Assembly (NCBI GenBank): GCA_003864495.1
Contig: ML133465.1
Location: 1,115,163-1,179,162, forward strand
Reading direction: 5' to 3'
Source of the DNA: Nemopilema nomurai
Lineage: Eukaryota; Cnidaria; Scyphozoa; Rhizostomeae; Rhizostomatidae
DNA: 64,000 bases
The position numbers were made by a program, and so were the translations under genes. Shown one piece after another: positions 49,401-63,000 of the stretch. Positions within the stretch are counted from its first letter, which is position 1. The number at the start of each line of letters is the position of its first letter. The notes beneath the pieces were generated by a model. It had not been told where the DNA came from. It worked only from the letters and a program-made list of their open reading frames with translations, and made no database searches.

Positions 49401-52400
49401 TTCGACACCCTGCTCATGAAAATCATGCATGTTTACACAACATGTCCATAAGATTTAATTTACTTTTAATATGCAAGCTCATGTTGTGGCAAGCACAGAG
49501 GGCCACAAATGTGATCCATTTAGACAAAAGAAACCCCAACAAGGTTAAAGGTATTGGACTTCTAATTTCGGTCAATTAGAAGTTTATTTGTCTTAAATGC
49601 GGCAAAGCCTTAAAGCAAACCGAAATCTGAGAAATTGCAGCCAATAATCTGCGATTCAATCGCACAGGAGGGCTTCTTGGAATACAATGATTTCAATATG
49701 ATAAGACGATAAAGGCCAAGAACATGACGGGTTAATCAATTGCTGATCAAGCCACATTTTAGATAAGAACATTCCAGCTTCCTTAAACAGATGGTCACCT
49801 TTCCACTGCAAGTACGACTGGGCTTACTACTTGAATTGGTGAACTCTAGAAAGACCCAAGTGCTTCTCACCACAGGCTATTTTCACGCTGGTGTAATCAC
49901 CATTCTCATCAAGAAAAATTTGAAAACCGATAAAGTATGCACTTGATAAAACTCCCAACAACAACAGAGCACTTATAGGCAACAGCAACCAAGATTTATT
50001 CTTCCCCTTTCAAAAACAGACTGACTAAATTAAATAAAACAAAATTGATAGCTTGGGTTGAGAAAATATTGAACAAAGGCTTATATGAATTAAGGTGAAA
50101 TAACATCAATAAACAATAACATGGCTAATATTTGGTTTCATAATAAAACAAAGCTAGATTGGCTTCACTTAAGAATGAAACGACAAATTTTTCTTTCGAG
50201 CCAGGTAAACTTGCAGGTCCATATGATTGATCTGTATTTTATGCGCTCAGTAGCTACTGTCCTTACACCCAAACATTGAATACAGATATCCAAACATAGT
50301 TCTAAATCAAAACACTATATCGCTCTTAACCCCCAAACATTAACCGCATGAACGACTGTGGGATAAATGCTTTCCCAGAGTACAATATTCCCAAAAATAT
50401 GCACAAGTAAAATAGAAGCAAACCTTGTAAAATAAATATCTAGTTGTGGATCAAATTCTTGGACAATCAGCTTTTTACAGCCTACTACTTTGCCAATAAG
50501 CACAAAATTTTGGCTCTGTCTTTGCTGTTCGAATATTCATATATTCAGGGATTCAGGAAAATCAAAAGGAAGTAAATTAGGCCATTTTGTGTGAAGACCT
50601 TCCATTGATTGGATCCACAAAAAGATTTATGATGTGGGAAAATGATTTCACTGGAAAGCATGCTCACACCATTATGATAGAGGTTTTGATGATTACAGAC
50701 ACTTATGAGCATAGAATGTGCATCCCTTACATTTCTGTGTATTTTTCCACACATGTATTGCAATAAAAGTGCAGATATATTTGCACTTGATATCCTTTAC
50801 GTGCCAAAAGAAGTGCATGCGCCCCTAGCTTTCATCAAAAGCAACTAAGCAAGGGTTTCCCTGAAAAAACCTTCAAACAAACCCCCAAAGGCTAACCAGG
50901 GTGCCTTTTAATATAGGAATTTGGGGTTAAGCTACCCCCTGCCAAAAATGCTGATGAAAACTGAAACACTACTCTGTAAAGACCAACTGCAGCCTTAGAA
51001 GAAACTGAAAATGACACACATTTTGGGTTTAATTAACTTACCATAAATCCTGCAATTAATGTCCCCTTAACCCCCCCCCAAATAGTCATAACACTGAAAC
51101 ACTACTCTGGGGGCTGTGTAAAGGCCAGCTGCAGCCTTTAAAGAAACTGAAAATCAATGACAAACATTTTGAGTTTAATTAATTTACCATAAATCCTCCA
51201 ATGAATGTCCCCTTAACCCCCCCCCCCCCAAATAGTCATAAATATATAATAAACACTTCCCAAAGGAGCATGCTCCACTTAGGAGCCCTCTTAAGAGACC
51301 AACCTTTATATCATATATGCTCGTATTAATAACAAAATAGGATTTCAAAACTTCCAAATCCCTACTGGATAGAACAGGGTTGGATACCCCTCTACTGATA
51401 CCCGAATTAGGATAGCAAGAAGCTTTACATGCACTTGAAAATCAGAGAAAGTGTGTCTCATAAACATTCATATTTTATAGTGCAAATCAAGCATTTCTAG
51501 CTGCTATTGAATCACAGAGAGTAATTACCATCCGTAAACAAAAGATTTTTAACAATTTTGTGCCTTGGTTTACAATGGTTGACAAACTTGTGCCAAATGT
51601 GTGTGAAGCCTCTCCAAAATATGATGAACATCTGAAATTCACTTCATATCAATGACAAAGCAATTAAATGTTCCCCTTTTTTACTGTCCACAAAAACCTA
51701 CAATTGCATTTATTATTGACAGACTTTGGCTCTAGTGTCTCCTTTTTTTGCAAGACACATTTGCCTAGTTACCTAATAAGTTTGAAACAAAGGGCTATAT
51801 TTTTTGTTATGCATTGGAGCGGCCCATTCAAGTTGCCTTTCTCTTATTAAAACCATAAAATAAGCTGTCAGTTCAAAGCTATCACTTAGACTCTTTAGAC
51901 AAAAACACCTCTAGTATTAACATTGCTTCAAATTGTATCAATTAAAAGAATAAACCCCACCCCATCTGTAATTACCACCAACGTTCATAAAATCAAAAGT
52001 TTCAAACAATTACAGGGTAGAAAAAGTAGGAGGTGAGAGCAGGAAGTAAACTTAAAAATTGATAACAGAATCAGGGGTCAGAATAAAGGAGTGTTGGGAA
52101 GCAGGGAGGTTGAAATACAACATAATATTAAAAAATCACTGTCAAACCAGACAGTGCCATTGGTTGCTTTTTACATTGAAGAAAGCTTCATTACAACAGA
52201 TAATCAACATAGAAAGCAAAAAGTGATAATAGGTGCAGGTAAATGAAAAACCAAAAAAAAACAAAGAAAGGGACCAGTTATTTAGGTATTTGAGATTACT
52301 AGAATATTTCTTACAAATAATTTGGGAAAATCTAAGACACAAGTGTGAAGCAATGAAATTGACATGCATATAACAGGCCCCAGTCAAATATTTAGAAAGA

Positions 52401-54546
52401 CTTTACATAGATTTAATTTGATTATGTAATTCTAATAAATATTTTGTAATTAAGGCATGCGATTTTGTATTGATTACAAAAGCTAAAAGAAGTGTAGCTA
52501 ATGTCAGACATTGCCTATTAGACAGTGGTGTAAAGCTAGATAAATAACTAGGGGGGCTGCTGTAGAATAGTTCTTAACATGGGTGAAGCTTAAAAAGAGT
52601 AATGGGACATAGCATTATCACCCACTTAGACATTTGGGTTTTTCTTATACCCTAAGGCATATTTCACACCATCAGCCTTCTTTACATTTAAAAAACACTT
52701 ATTTGGCTCAAATTATATAAAATTCACTTGAAAAATATAGGTATGAATGCTGGGTACTTCTATTGTTCATAAACAGTAAAGTATTGCCTTTTCATAGCTG
52801 CAACTGATAAAACACATTGATCTAAAAAAATTTTTGTCAACAAATCCTAATTGAAAGTTTTCAGCAAAGAATTGTTGAACTCTGTTTATATCACTAAAGG
52901 ATGCTTTTTCTGGTGACATTTGCATTTTTATGTTTCTGCAGCCATTTCCATGTAGCATTTGTTGCATCCCACATATGCACAGGAGACACATTTATACTAA
53001 TAAACATCATCAAAGACAAGTGCTTGGCAGTCGTTTTTTGAAAACAAAATTCTTGTTTGAAACTTCTCTCTGCTTCAATGAAAAGACAAAGTAAAAGCTA
53101 GCATATACTGTTTTGATAATCTGGCCAGAATTTCATAATTAAAAGGGTTGAACGCTACCATTTTGGGAGAAAATCTAGGGGTCATAGCACCCAAAAGTTG
53201 GAGAAAAAGTAATTAGGGGGTTGCAGCTCCCAAGCCCCCCAGTTCCACAGCCTTGGGGTGAGAAGGAAACTTTGGAAAACAACCTTAAATATATTTTTCT
53301 AAGTATGAAGGGTCTTTTAGAACATTTATATAAAAGCTCAAATTCTGCAAGAAAAAATTTTCATTTAAGATAGAAAAAATGTTAAATCTAGCTCTTAATT
53401 GATAGATATGAAAGTATCATAGGCCTCCTTTCCTAAAAAATTAATAAAGCTCTAGAAAGGGGTGTGGCCTAGGAACTTCTTCACTTGCATGCATTACAAA
53501 TGCACCTGGTACACAACCCAACTTGCTGCAAAACCATACTTTACGTAATTGGACTTCCACAACATGATTTTCCTCTCAGACGATAAATCCAGTCACATTT
53601 TATATGGCAACTGTTTGATTGTCACAATATTGGCTATATATTTGTGAGGGTTCTTCCCTTTCTCCACAATGCAGCGTAAAATTTCTAACTTACATAAGAA
53701 GGCGAAAACCCAAATGGAAATGGCCCATCCTATCTTCAGCCTGTTTTGGCCCAGACGATTTCATCAAATTACACTAATCACGACATAAATGGTGACACTT
53801 TTGATTCGCTGGGCAATTAAACTGCTCTTACAACAATATTAGTTATCGCAAGTCTGCAACCGAAATGTAACACAGACATTTGCCTGTAGACCCAAAACCT
53901 TTGACAAACTTGGACTGTGGAACCAAGACTCCTTGTAACCGTGCCTAAATCTTTTTGCAAACATGAGGAGGGCTTATGCATCGCACAAGTTGAATTTTTC
54001 TAGATGCCGTTCGGTTTGTTCGCCAGGCCTGAAGTGGTTATTGAGTATCATAGAAGCTTTAAAAAGTGTTCAAAATCTACATACCTCCATACTCGGCATA
54101 ATAACGACACCCGTAGATCTCCGTTTCTCTCTCAGATTTTTTCTCTGCTGTCGCTTCTTGCTGGTGGTGGCCCCTGCACCTCTCTCCTTCCTTTCGATGT
54201 GCTTCTTTTCGAGATCTGCCTCATCGTGACTATCATCGTGGCGCGCTGCTGGTTCTTCTTGGCCATCCCTCTCGTCGTTTGTATTCAAACGACTTATCTT
54301 GCTCGTAACTAGCTCCAATTCGCTTTTCCCTACTTCATTTTTGCCAACCTCAGTACGGATCGCGGACCTTGCAGTGCTGCGAACACTGATTCCGACAGAA
54401 GTGACGGTAGTTTTTCCAGTCGTCTCTTTATTCTCAGGCGAATCACTAGTTTCGAATGCTTTATTCCTCCTATCAGTCCTATCTCTCCGTCCTTCAAACC
54501 TGTCCTTCCTGAACTTGCTGGGAAGCCTTCCCGTTTCTGTGGCCAT
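46449..54546 (-). CDS. Short myosin phosphatase targeting subunit-like protein (C-terminal half only)
   Basis: Exons in order of transcription: 54085-54546, 48909-48998, 47934-47950, 47444-47555, 46449-46547, all in phase, 259 residues. Family signatures of PPP1R12/MYPT: REKRRSTGV, the Rho-kinase site corresponding to MYPT1 Thr853 (here about Thr145), and a C-terminal leucine-zipper coil with NQRLRDENSSLLKVVSQL, close to the MYPT1 end NQRLKDENGALIRVISKL. In MYPT1 this half binds myosin, PKG and regulators, while the missing N-terminus (RVxF motif and ankyrin repeats) binds PP1. The ATG at 54544-54546 has an in-frame TGA three codons upstream, favouring a real start. However, a CAG directly before the exon could also be an acceptor, so it may be an alternative 3' cassette of the upstream PPP1R12 gene. 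The 17-nt micro-exon is confirmed by phase only. The 5-kb intron 1 shows no extra exon. Confidence 0.8.
48532..48597. repeat. Two-copy tandem repeat, 33-bp unit
   Basis: AGAAGCGCTACACG-AGACTTTGCTAGACAG unit occurs twice in direct succession with two differences. It is in an intron of the short MYPT gene. Confidence 0.8.
50961..51240. repeat. Tandem duplication, about 135-147-bp unit, two copies
   Basis: Copies 50961-51093 and 51094-51240 share CTGAAACACTACTCTG, the TGCAGCCTT block, AAGAAACTGAAAAT, TTTAATTAA, ACCATAAATCCT and a C-run before AAATAGTCATA. The C-runs differ in length (about 10 against 14). It lies in intron 1 of the short MYPT gene. Confidence 0.88.
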
Positions 54547-56413
54547 TCTGCATCAGTTTGACAAGCAATGATGGCCTAGGTCTAGGTTGACAGTAATAAA
54601 CAGCTTTGCAGTGACGTTCCCGAAATACAAGTCAATAGCGAACGAGATGGTATGATAATCAGCGAATCGATGCAGGCAGATCTTTTCTTCTATATGAGAA
54701 ACAAATGATGGTAAGCTACAATACTCAACTTGAAACAGATGTCCATTTTGTTGAGAACTGCCAAGCCAAAATTCACCGATATATACAGTATGGCGAAGGA
54801 GGAAAGCAATTGACACGCTCAATGCGCACAAGACTCACCCTTGATTTGCAGTAACCTCATTGGCCTGTCAAACAATCGATTCTTCAAACAATGCAAAAGA
54901 TTACAATCATATTTGCATAAAACAATCGCACAATTGCCCGCCTTATGATTTCAAAAAAATACCGTACATATTTAATCGTGTAACCTTCTGTTCCCACATT
55001 ACCATCAGTGCTTTAAACAGCAAAGGAAGGATGAGAAATGGGTGGTCACTTTTATGCTGTAAACAGGATTGCACGATTAAGTCGCATTTAAAACGAAATT
55101 CGGTTGTTTTCTTGAAGCAGCAAAATGGATGTCCATAAATTTTGGACAGATGATCACGTCAGCAAATTGAAGTCAAAGATTATATTTATCATGAGCTCAG
55201 GAAGGCTGTCTACAATGGTGCAATGCTAATTCAATTGAAGATTGCCTATAGAATATTTTATAGCAAATGCACCCCGTACCTATATGTGGGGAAACAATAA
55301 ACCGACTGGCTAGGCGATAAATTATTACCTCAATTTACACCACATCTTAACAATTCAACAGTTCAAGAAATATTTTGCTATTGTTTTGGAGTTCTTTAAT
55401 GCCATGCACAATTCATTGACTTTTTTCAACAGTTGATGTTTTTCATCTACATGAAGTAGTTGCTGCATTGTGGAACTTAGACGACTTGAAGCACATTACA
55501 TTTTATGCCAAGCAATGTATCACATACTGTTGAGCAATCATGGATGCATATATCGTTTATAGCTATCGGGAATGACTTTCGAACCGCACGGAGCTTGCTT
55601 TGGAAAACGCAGGAGCTGTGCTAGTGAAAAATTCAAACCAAGGGCCCATTTGCATCAATAGCACCTTGCACCAACACCAATTGCGAAAACATGCAGGGTT
55701 GCATTCTGTTTCAGATAGATGCTGGCCTATCAATAATAAATGGTCAGAGATGGCTTCCATGACCATAGATTTTAGGTGTTCCAAATCGATAAAAAGGTAC
55801 TTAAATGCAGAATCCTCAGGACAAGTTTCACTGCAGCTAGGAGTGAAACATAAATTGTTTATGTGCCTATTCAACTTCTCCTCGATAGACAAAAGGTGTC
55901 ATTAACTTGGCAACATGAAAATTTTCAGAGGAATACCCTTAATTAGCCTCTTTAGGGAATTCGCAGCTTGTCACTCACAGAAAACACACAAATATCGGTA
56001 AATATTAGTTTAGAGTGTGCCATAAATGTTTGAATGACAAAAGGGCAGGCACATATACTTAACAAGTTTGTCTAAGTAGTCAAGTATTCCAACAAGTCAT
56101 ATTTTCCACTTTTGACATTCCAAGACTTAAGCGTGCATGCCAGTGGCAAGGTAATTAACTCAGTTTCAATTCTTTCTGAAGCCTTCCCCTATCTTTTTCA
56201 TAAGCCATTCCCCCTAAAAGCCCCATGCTTCTGGGGGTAAATCTGAAATTATCACGCATGCTTCGGTTTGTGGAAAACATGCTAATTAGGAGATGGGAAT
56301 TGAAGTGTCTTTTCCTGCAATAGAAGTTCCCTTGTCTTTTCCCCGTTTTTTTACTGACTGCTTCCAACGGTGGAGACCTATAGCCTCATTTTCATATTTA
56401 TCGCGTTTTGAAA
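54547..56413. other. Head-to-head region, short MYPT gene / STN1
   Basis: About 1.9 kb that must hold the STN1 promoter and, if the short MYPT gene is independent, its promoter too. Open frames at 54553-54831 and 55563-55905 occur on both strands and show no conserved motif or splice partner. Confidence 0.5.
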
Positions 56414-58084
56414 ATGGCGGGAACCTCAGGAGGAGAAGTCACCAGCGAGCTACGCGAAGATATTTCTTATGAATGCAGCTTAGATCCGCTATTCTGGGCC
56501 AGTGCTAAATTGTTTATTTGCAATGTATTGAAGGCACCACCTTCAAAGGTTTTGCCAGGTATTGCCACTTGTAACATTCTCAATTACTTCGGCATCTTCG
56601 TTGTCCCTCTACACCTCGTACTATGCTACTGTTACCAAATACAATCACTTGAAAACTTGGTTATTAGACATATGAGTATTCTATTTCTAAAAGAGACTTT
56701 GACACTTAAAAGCGTTATTCAAATTGAAATTTCCAACTTCCAGTGATGTTGTGATTTTGTTTATTTGGTTGCGTTGAATGTATTAATACAATGCTTTGAG
56801 TCTTTATCTGATTATTTTAGACAGCTACATTCTCTATAACCATACAATCACAAGAGTATGCATTATGGGATACATAGTTGGAGTTAAAATAAAAGATAAT
56901 GTTTCAGAATTTATAGGTAAGACTCATTTAAGATACGTTATTTAGATTGGATTTCAAAGCATCACACTGCAAAATTTGCCTTAATTATTTTGCTTCCTGC
57001 TAGTCCTTGCAACGAAGGGGACACTTCAGAGGATGTTAGATCCTTTTCTGAAGTTTGATACGCTTTGATAAGAATTTTTATTCAAACATTAAGCTCTAAT
57101 CATCATCTATGGGCCAAAAAAATAAGCATGTATTTTACTTGAATATTGACAATGAGAAAATTTTCTGGATGAATTCAAATAGTACATTTTCTAAATTTTA
57201 TGCTTTACTTTAATGCTGTACCTGTTTTTATTTTTTGTATAGCTAAGTATGTAATTGTTTGTACTTAGGTACACAAATTTCCCAATTTTGAGAAACTGCA
57301 GCTCCTTCTCTTGGTGCATAAAGTCAAAAGTCAATGACAAGATTTTTAAAGAAATTTTTAAAGAATATTCTGCATTGTAAAAGTTAAAAATAATGAAGGA
57401 CAGCAGAATTGCAGTTTCTGCTGTTCTGTGCTATTTTGAAGAATTAAATGCAAGGAAACCTTCTTTACCTTTCAGTTGATGATGGCACTGGAGTGATTTC
57501 CTGCTTTGACTGGGATCACCTTTCATACTTGGAAAATCAAAAGGAAGTTCTAACCCAGACTGGCGATAAAGAAGGCTTTGATATTGGGACATTGGTGAAA
57601 GTTTGTGGCAAGATTTCAGTTTTCCGAGATGAAAAGCAAATTCACATTGAAATGATTCGTATCTTTTTCTTGCTTTTTCAATTCATTAATTTATAATTTT
57701 CAGTCTATTGCATTGCAAGCTTTGTCAAAGAACCTTTTGAATATGTTGTCTTTTCAGATTACAAAAACTGATTAATTTTCTCATTAAGTTTATTTAAAAT
57801 GCATTTTTTCTTATCATTACTGCAAACTTCTTTTGCTATTGAAAAAGCTTTTTCTGTGCTGCATCCAAGTCCTCACAGCTAGAGTATTCTGAATAAAAGT
57901 TTTAACAGAGAAAATACCTTTTTGAATCGTGAAGAATTAATCTTGTTATAATGTTACAATACTATTAACCTTGAATGGTTGCACAGGTAAAGAGAGTGAT
58001 CCAAATGCAGAGTTTTATCATTGGTTGCAAACCATTTCTTTGCATCAAGAGAACTACCAGTCTAATAAAGATCCAAAAAGTTAG
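56414..58084 (+). CDS. STN1: CST complex subunit STN1, OB-fold-only form
   Basis: Exons: 56414-56558, 56821-56916, 57476-57658, 57987-58084, in phase, 173 residues. STN1, with CTC1 and TEN1, binds single-stranded telomere DNA and recruits DNA polymerase alpha-primase. The start region has LDPLFWASAKLFI, matching the LDPVFLAFAKLYI block of human STN1. Exon 2 (LYNHTITRVCIMGYIVGV) and exon 3 (DDGTGVISCFDWD, then LVKVCGKISVFRDEKQIH) form the OB fold. The protein stops soon after the fold (NKDPKS, TAG at 58082-58084), whereas human STN1 (368 residues) has two winged-helix domains after it. The start is ATG 56414 (frame open upstream only by TTG). The frame may be complete as a short STN1, or a further exon may be reached by alternative splicing that I could not find. 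Confidence 0.85.
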
Positions 58085-60060
58085 TGGAAAAGTTTTATTT
58101 TTCTTATCTTTTGTGGTATTTATCTGATGTTAGGAAGTATAGAATTCTCTGCGCATTTCTTATTTACTAGAAAAGCATGTATTCTGATTCCAGTAGAATC
58201 AAAATGAAAAATAGGATAAATAATGAGATAAATGTATAGCACGCAACCATGACTGACAGATACACTATTTTAAATGGCTTGTTTTGATGCCCTTATTGAG
58301 TTGTCATGCCTATAACAGTGGATGGATCAATTTAACAATTAGATTTAACTGCATAACTACACTCCCAATTAATACCACGGGAACAATGTAAAATAGCAAC
58401 CAATTTATAGGTTAAATAATTATCTTTAAATTATCTATCAATTTAGTTGCTGGTGTGCAGTTTGTATCTTTACAGTTATTGCCCAATGCAGTTGTAATTT
58501 TCCTCTAAAAAAGGCAGGCGTTACTATCACATGCTGATTAGTCATTTTTTGTGTGTTGTTCTCCATTTCTATTTATTAATGGGCAGATCCAAACGGACTT
58601 TGTGACGTTATTTAATGAGTTAAGATACTGAGTGATCTGAGACGCAATAAAAGGGAACACAGATGAAGCAGAATGCAAGAGACAATGCGACAGTACTGAT
58701 CGTATGGATTTAGTAGTTATATTCGCGTAAAACAAATAGAAATTGAAAGACTGGATATGCAAAATACAGAAATGACCAGTTATCAAATACTGACACGATT
58801 GCCCCCGTACAGGGCCATTTGGTGCATTTAAATCACATACAAAAAGAGAAAATTTAATGGAGGTAATGTTTCACATTTCAATCACGACATTCGGAAAGCA
58901 ATCTCCATTTCCCTTAAAACAGCCTTGCCCTTACATTGCTTTACGCATGACTGGATATAGAAGACTGGGTACAAAACACCCGTCAACGTGATTGATTACA
59001 CATTCTATTAAGCGTTTGGACGGGGGATGCAAACTGAGAACAAAAAGCTCGTCTACCATGAAAATAAAATTGAACTTCTACGACAAAAACGAAAAACAGA
59101 AATTGGAGGAAAGTCGCTCTTTTACGAGTGCTCCGTAAGAAGAGCACCCAGATTAACCTGCAGACGGTTGTACAAAACGATTGGGCTTGCCAAGAGCACG
59201 CGCAACACAAACATGACAGCGCCTCGTTTGTGTGAGAATGCTCAATCGAAAACGAGGCATACTCAAAAGCGGACATGCACACGCAGGCTTTGATTCTTGT
59301 GCCTATTGACTTGGTTTGGGCGCTCCATTGCACCTACACTAACTATTCTGCTTAAAAGAAGCATCTACGAATGGGCTAAAACAAGATACAGCGAAGCATG
59401 GACAAGTGTTCCACAACTGAATTAAACGATTTTACTAGTCTCGCGACCCGTTCAGCATTCGTTAAGTTACTAATTCACGGTCAAACAAATTTAACATGAA
59501 AATTGGCATAAAGGAATCGAGTCACCACATGGAGTCCAAATAAGCAGAACGCGAACGTGGCAGTAACGATGGACCAGCTACAAGTGGATACAGGGGGCCT
59601 ATAATGTTGGAGGTTGTGCGCGGCAAAATGCCCGGTATGCTAGAAAATGCGGTGCTATGTAAGTGGAGAGCGGTGAGATGCGACTGGTGACTTAGCAAAG
59701 GGAACGATGAGCCTAGCGAAAGGAAATCCGCTTGGACCAGTTACAGATATTTCCCCCAAAAGCTAGGCCAAGGTGAGCGTTACTAGTAAATATCATCTTA
59801 CAATTCATGCGCCCTTGTTGGACAATTATGAGGGGGAAGTTTGAAGATCAAAAACGGGAATCGTTCAATGCATACAAAAACTTGCAGATATTCCTTATTA
59901 TTAGGAGGAGGAAATGCCGAAATCCCAAGCCATCGTAAAAAACTTCCTGCATATTGTTTGCCTAAATTGTGTTGGATAAACTAGGGTTGGTAAAAACAAC
60001 ATCTTTGGCTAACCAAACTATGGGCAAACATACAATCACTTCCGCATTCTCCACTTTTTC
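58085..60060. other. Tail-to-tail region STN1 / PPP1R12
   Basis: Likely 3' UTRs of convergent genes. An AATAAA on the plus strand at 58646-58651 (STN1) and a TTTATT at 58572-58577 (AATAAA on minus, PPP1R12) would let the two transcripts overlap by some tens of bases. Overlapping open frames at 58983-59333 (both strands) are not convincing. Confidence 0.4.
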
Positions 60061-63000
60061 TTAGAAATCACAGACAGGCTGCCACGGTTGCACGTCTGCT
60101 TTCGGCACCTCTACCCAGTCTCTTTCACACGCGTTCCGGTTCTCGGACACGGCAGGAGAAGGACCTTCTCGTCGGTCGATCCGGATCAGTGAACTACCGT
60201 GCATTAATACAAACTATCCTAAATAAAATACAATTTAGGGGTGAAATGCATGTCGAATACCATTGCCTATCTAAACCATTTCCCTGGTAGACATTAAACA
60301 AGGGAAATCAGCACAAAATCCTTCAATTTACACACAAAAAGTATAAATCAAAGAACGAAAATGGGGATTGATGAGGGAATCACACTCTTTGTGTCTCTTT
60401 ATTACAGTTTTTGATGAAGTAGAAGTGAAGCGATGCCATGCCCCGGTTGCCATGCCGACCGCGCCATCCGAACCACTCACGACGCATTCGACCTCGTTAG
60501 GGTGCTGATCACTCGAATGAGCGCCCCGTTTTCGTCTTTCATTTTCTGAAACAAACAATGTAAGAACAGTGCTAAATAGCATGTAACAAGCCCTCAAGTG
60601 GTGTAGCACTTGAAAGAAAGCGTACAAAATGACAGGATGAATTTGCCAGTTAAGGAATCAGTCAAAACTGGCCAGTCAGAGAGCTGCGTGAATGTATTGT
60701 TGAATAACCGAACACATCCCACAATGCTATGCGGTAGTATGATCGCTCATTTAACGTTAAGGAGCTTGTGTGCTTGTTGGATGAGGTGTGGTGTCGACAG
60801 CTACATTTAGAAGTAAACATCTTGAATTGTCAGCAGTTTGTTTGCAAGCCGTCTTACAATGCACATTAGATGTCACATCCAAAACAAAAAGTGCGTTGAA
60901 ATTCCTAAGAGCAATTCCTGCGTGCTCCCTGTTCTTTAAGCTGGCAACGTACACTTTTGCAAACAGTGGTCTTCATGCAAAGAAACGTCATCAAAATGCA
61001 CCAAGCTTTAAAGAAACTAGTAGAAATGAATTTAATTCGGCGTCTAGCTAACCTTCATTTGGTCTTCGCACTGAGCTAGTTTTTCTTTCAATTCGTCTTT
61101 CTCCTGATGAAAATGAAAAAAAATGAAATTATGCATATGAAGCAAAATTGTTTGAAAATCTTGTAACTATATACTTCACAAAACTGAAATCATTGACCAA
61201 CTACCATGCAAGTTAAAATGTAAGCAAATGAAAGGACAGCGCATTGGTCATACCCTATTGGCCTTTTCTAGTTTTGATTTGTAATCTTCGACCTCATTCA
61301 ATGCATCCCGTAGTTTTCGCTGCAGTTCTCGCGGGTCGGACGAGTCACTCTGCAAAACAAAAACAGTTAACAACTTCTCATGCCTACAAAACAGTGCAAA
61401 CAGATAAATACCATCTCTTGCGTAAATATAATGCAACCTACAGTCTTAGGTCACAATACAATTGAATGATTTGACACATGGTGGCAGACAGAAAGTTGCA
61501 GAAAATGATTGGCAGTTCATTGTTTGATTCTAGCCCTGTCATTGTCTTCTACTCGTTACCATTGTTGACAAGGGTAACTTACAAATCATGAGTCAAACGT
61601 TGATTCGAAGTCCGTACCAGCACCAGCAGAATGGTCCCTAACTCAATTACCAAATGGCAACATCAAGAAATGAAAAAATAAATCGATACGTGGAAGGCAT
61701 TGAAAGATTTCCTTATTAATTAGCAGCTTATAATAGCGATGCAAAAATTCAATTTTCTTTATAAACAGTATGAACTGCAGTTAAACACAATGCATGCAAA
61801 TTGAATTGCTTTATATCTAAGGCCATAAAGAACTGTAGGCAACTTTGAATATCCAATGGCTGGTTAAGAAGTTTTTGTTGACATTGAACTCTGTATGTTA
61901 GTAACGCTGCCTAGCCTGTGAAGGTTTTTAGCAAACAAAGTTCTGTTTATTAGGCCTGTTTATGTATGGATGCTCAAATATGTCATGTGCCTGCGCACCT
62001 AATCTAATATTAAATATTACATAAGCAGGAGAAATCACCTTGGAAGACAATGAGGAGGAATCTCTGCTTCTGCTTGAAAACGATGACATTCCACTCGACG
62101 ATATTGCTTCCCGGGTCTCTCGACTCCTGTTGAAAAAGGTTGAAATCACTTACTGATTAAGGACAAGTTGCAGGCTCAAAATGAAATATAACTTTTGATA
62201 AATTGCAATCTGGGTGTCCATGGAAAATGCTTAGATGTAAACCGCCTTTAAAATGATACACTAATTTTGATAATAATGATAGACCAAAAAAATTTCAAGC
62301 TAATTCAACAAAGGATTCAATTGGAAAGAAAACGAAGAAAAAAGGTCTTCCAAAAAAATATGAGAGGTTTACAAAGGTAGGATCTAAGAAATAAAATAGA
62401 TATTGGAAAAGCGAAAACATCAATTTCTTACTTTCTTATTCGTTCCGAGATGCTCTGCAACAAAAGAAAAGCTTGTTATTCGAGGGATTGTTTGTTATCA
62501 TTTAAATGAAGGCAATCAATTCTAACCACGATTGACGCTGCGTTGTTCGTGGCCTTGAAGTGCCTTCGCAGCGGGCGGAAGCATGCTGGCCATATTTACA
62601 CTGGTCGGAGATATTTCTTCAATTTTGAACGAGAGGCTTTGTACATACGAGTCTCGCTTTGTTAAAGTAAGAAGTCTCGCCCATGTTTTGATCAAGTAGA
62701 AACAGAGGATCAAGGGCGAGAAAGGGGGTTGGGCATCGTATAAATGCCCCTAATGTGCCTTGGAATTTGCGGCCTCTGCTCTTCTTGAAATGGGCTTTCT
62801 TTCTGAACCACGTTTTATCCAAATTAGCTTAAACCAAATAGGCTTCTTTCTCCCCTTAATCTCGGCGCAAAGCTTCTGTTACAGATTCTTAGTAAAAACT
62901 GTATTGAAGAAGCTCCTCTCACAAATGTGGTGAAATTCTGACAGCTCAAAAACAAATCTGATAAAGCTTCCCATAAGGAAATTATTTTAAATGAAGATCA

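Noticed and set aside
55563..55905. 109-codon minus and 101-codon plus frames
   Set aside because: Mutually antisense, no domain, in the STN1 upstream region.
58983..59333. 116-codon minus and 88-codon plus frames
   Set aside because: Probably 3' UTR of PPP1R12; no motif and mutual overlap.
62522..62713. Minus-strand ATG exon reading MASMLPPAAKALQGHEQ, with a GTTAGA donor
   Set aside because: It looks like an alternative first exon of PPP1R12, but its end phase (1) does not fit any downstream exon.
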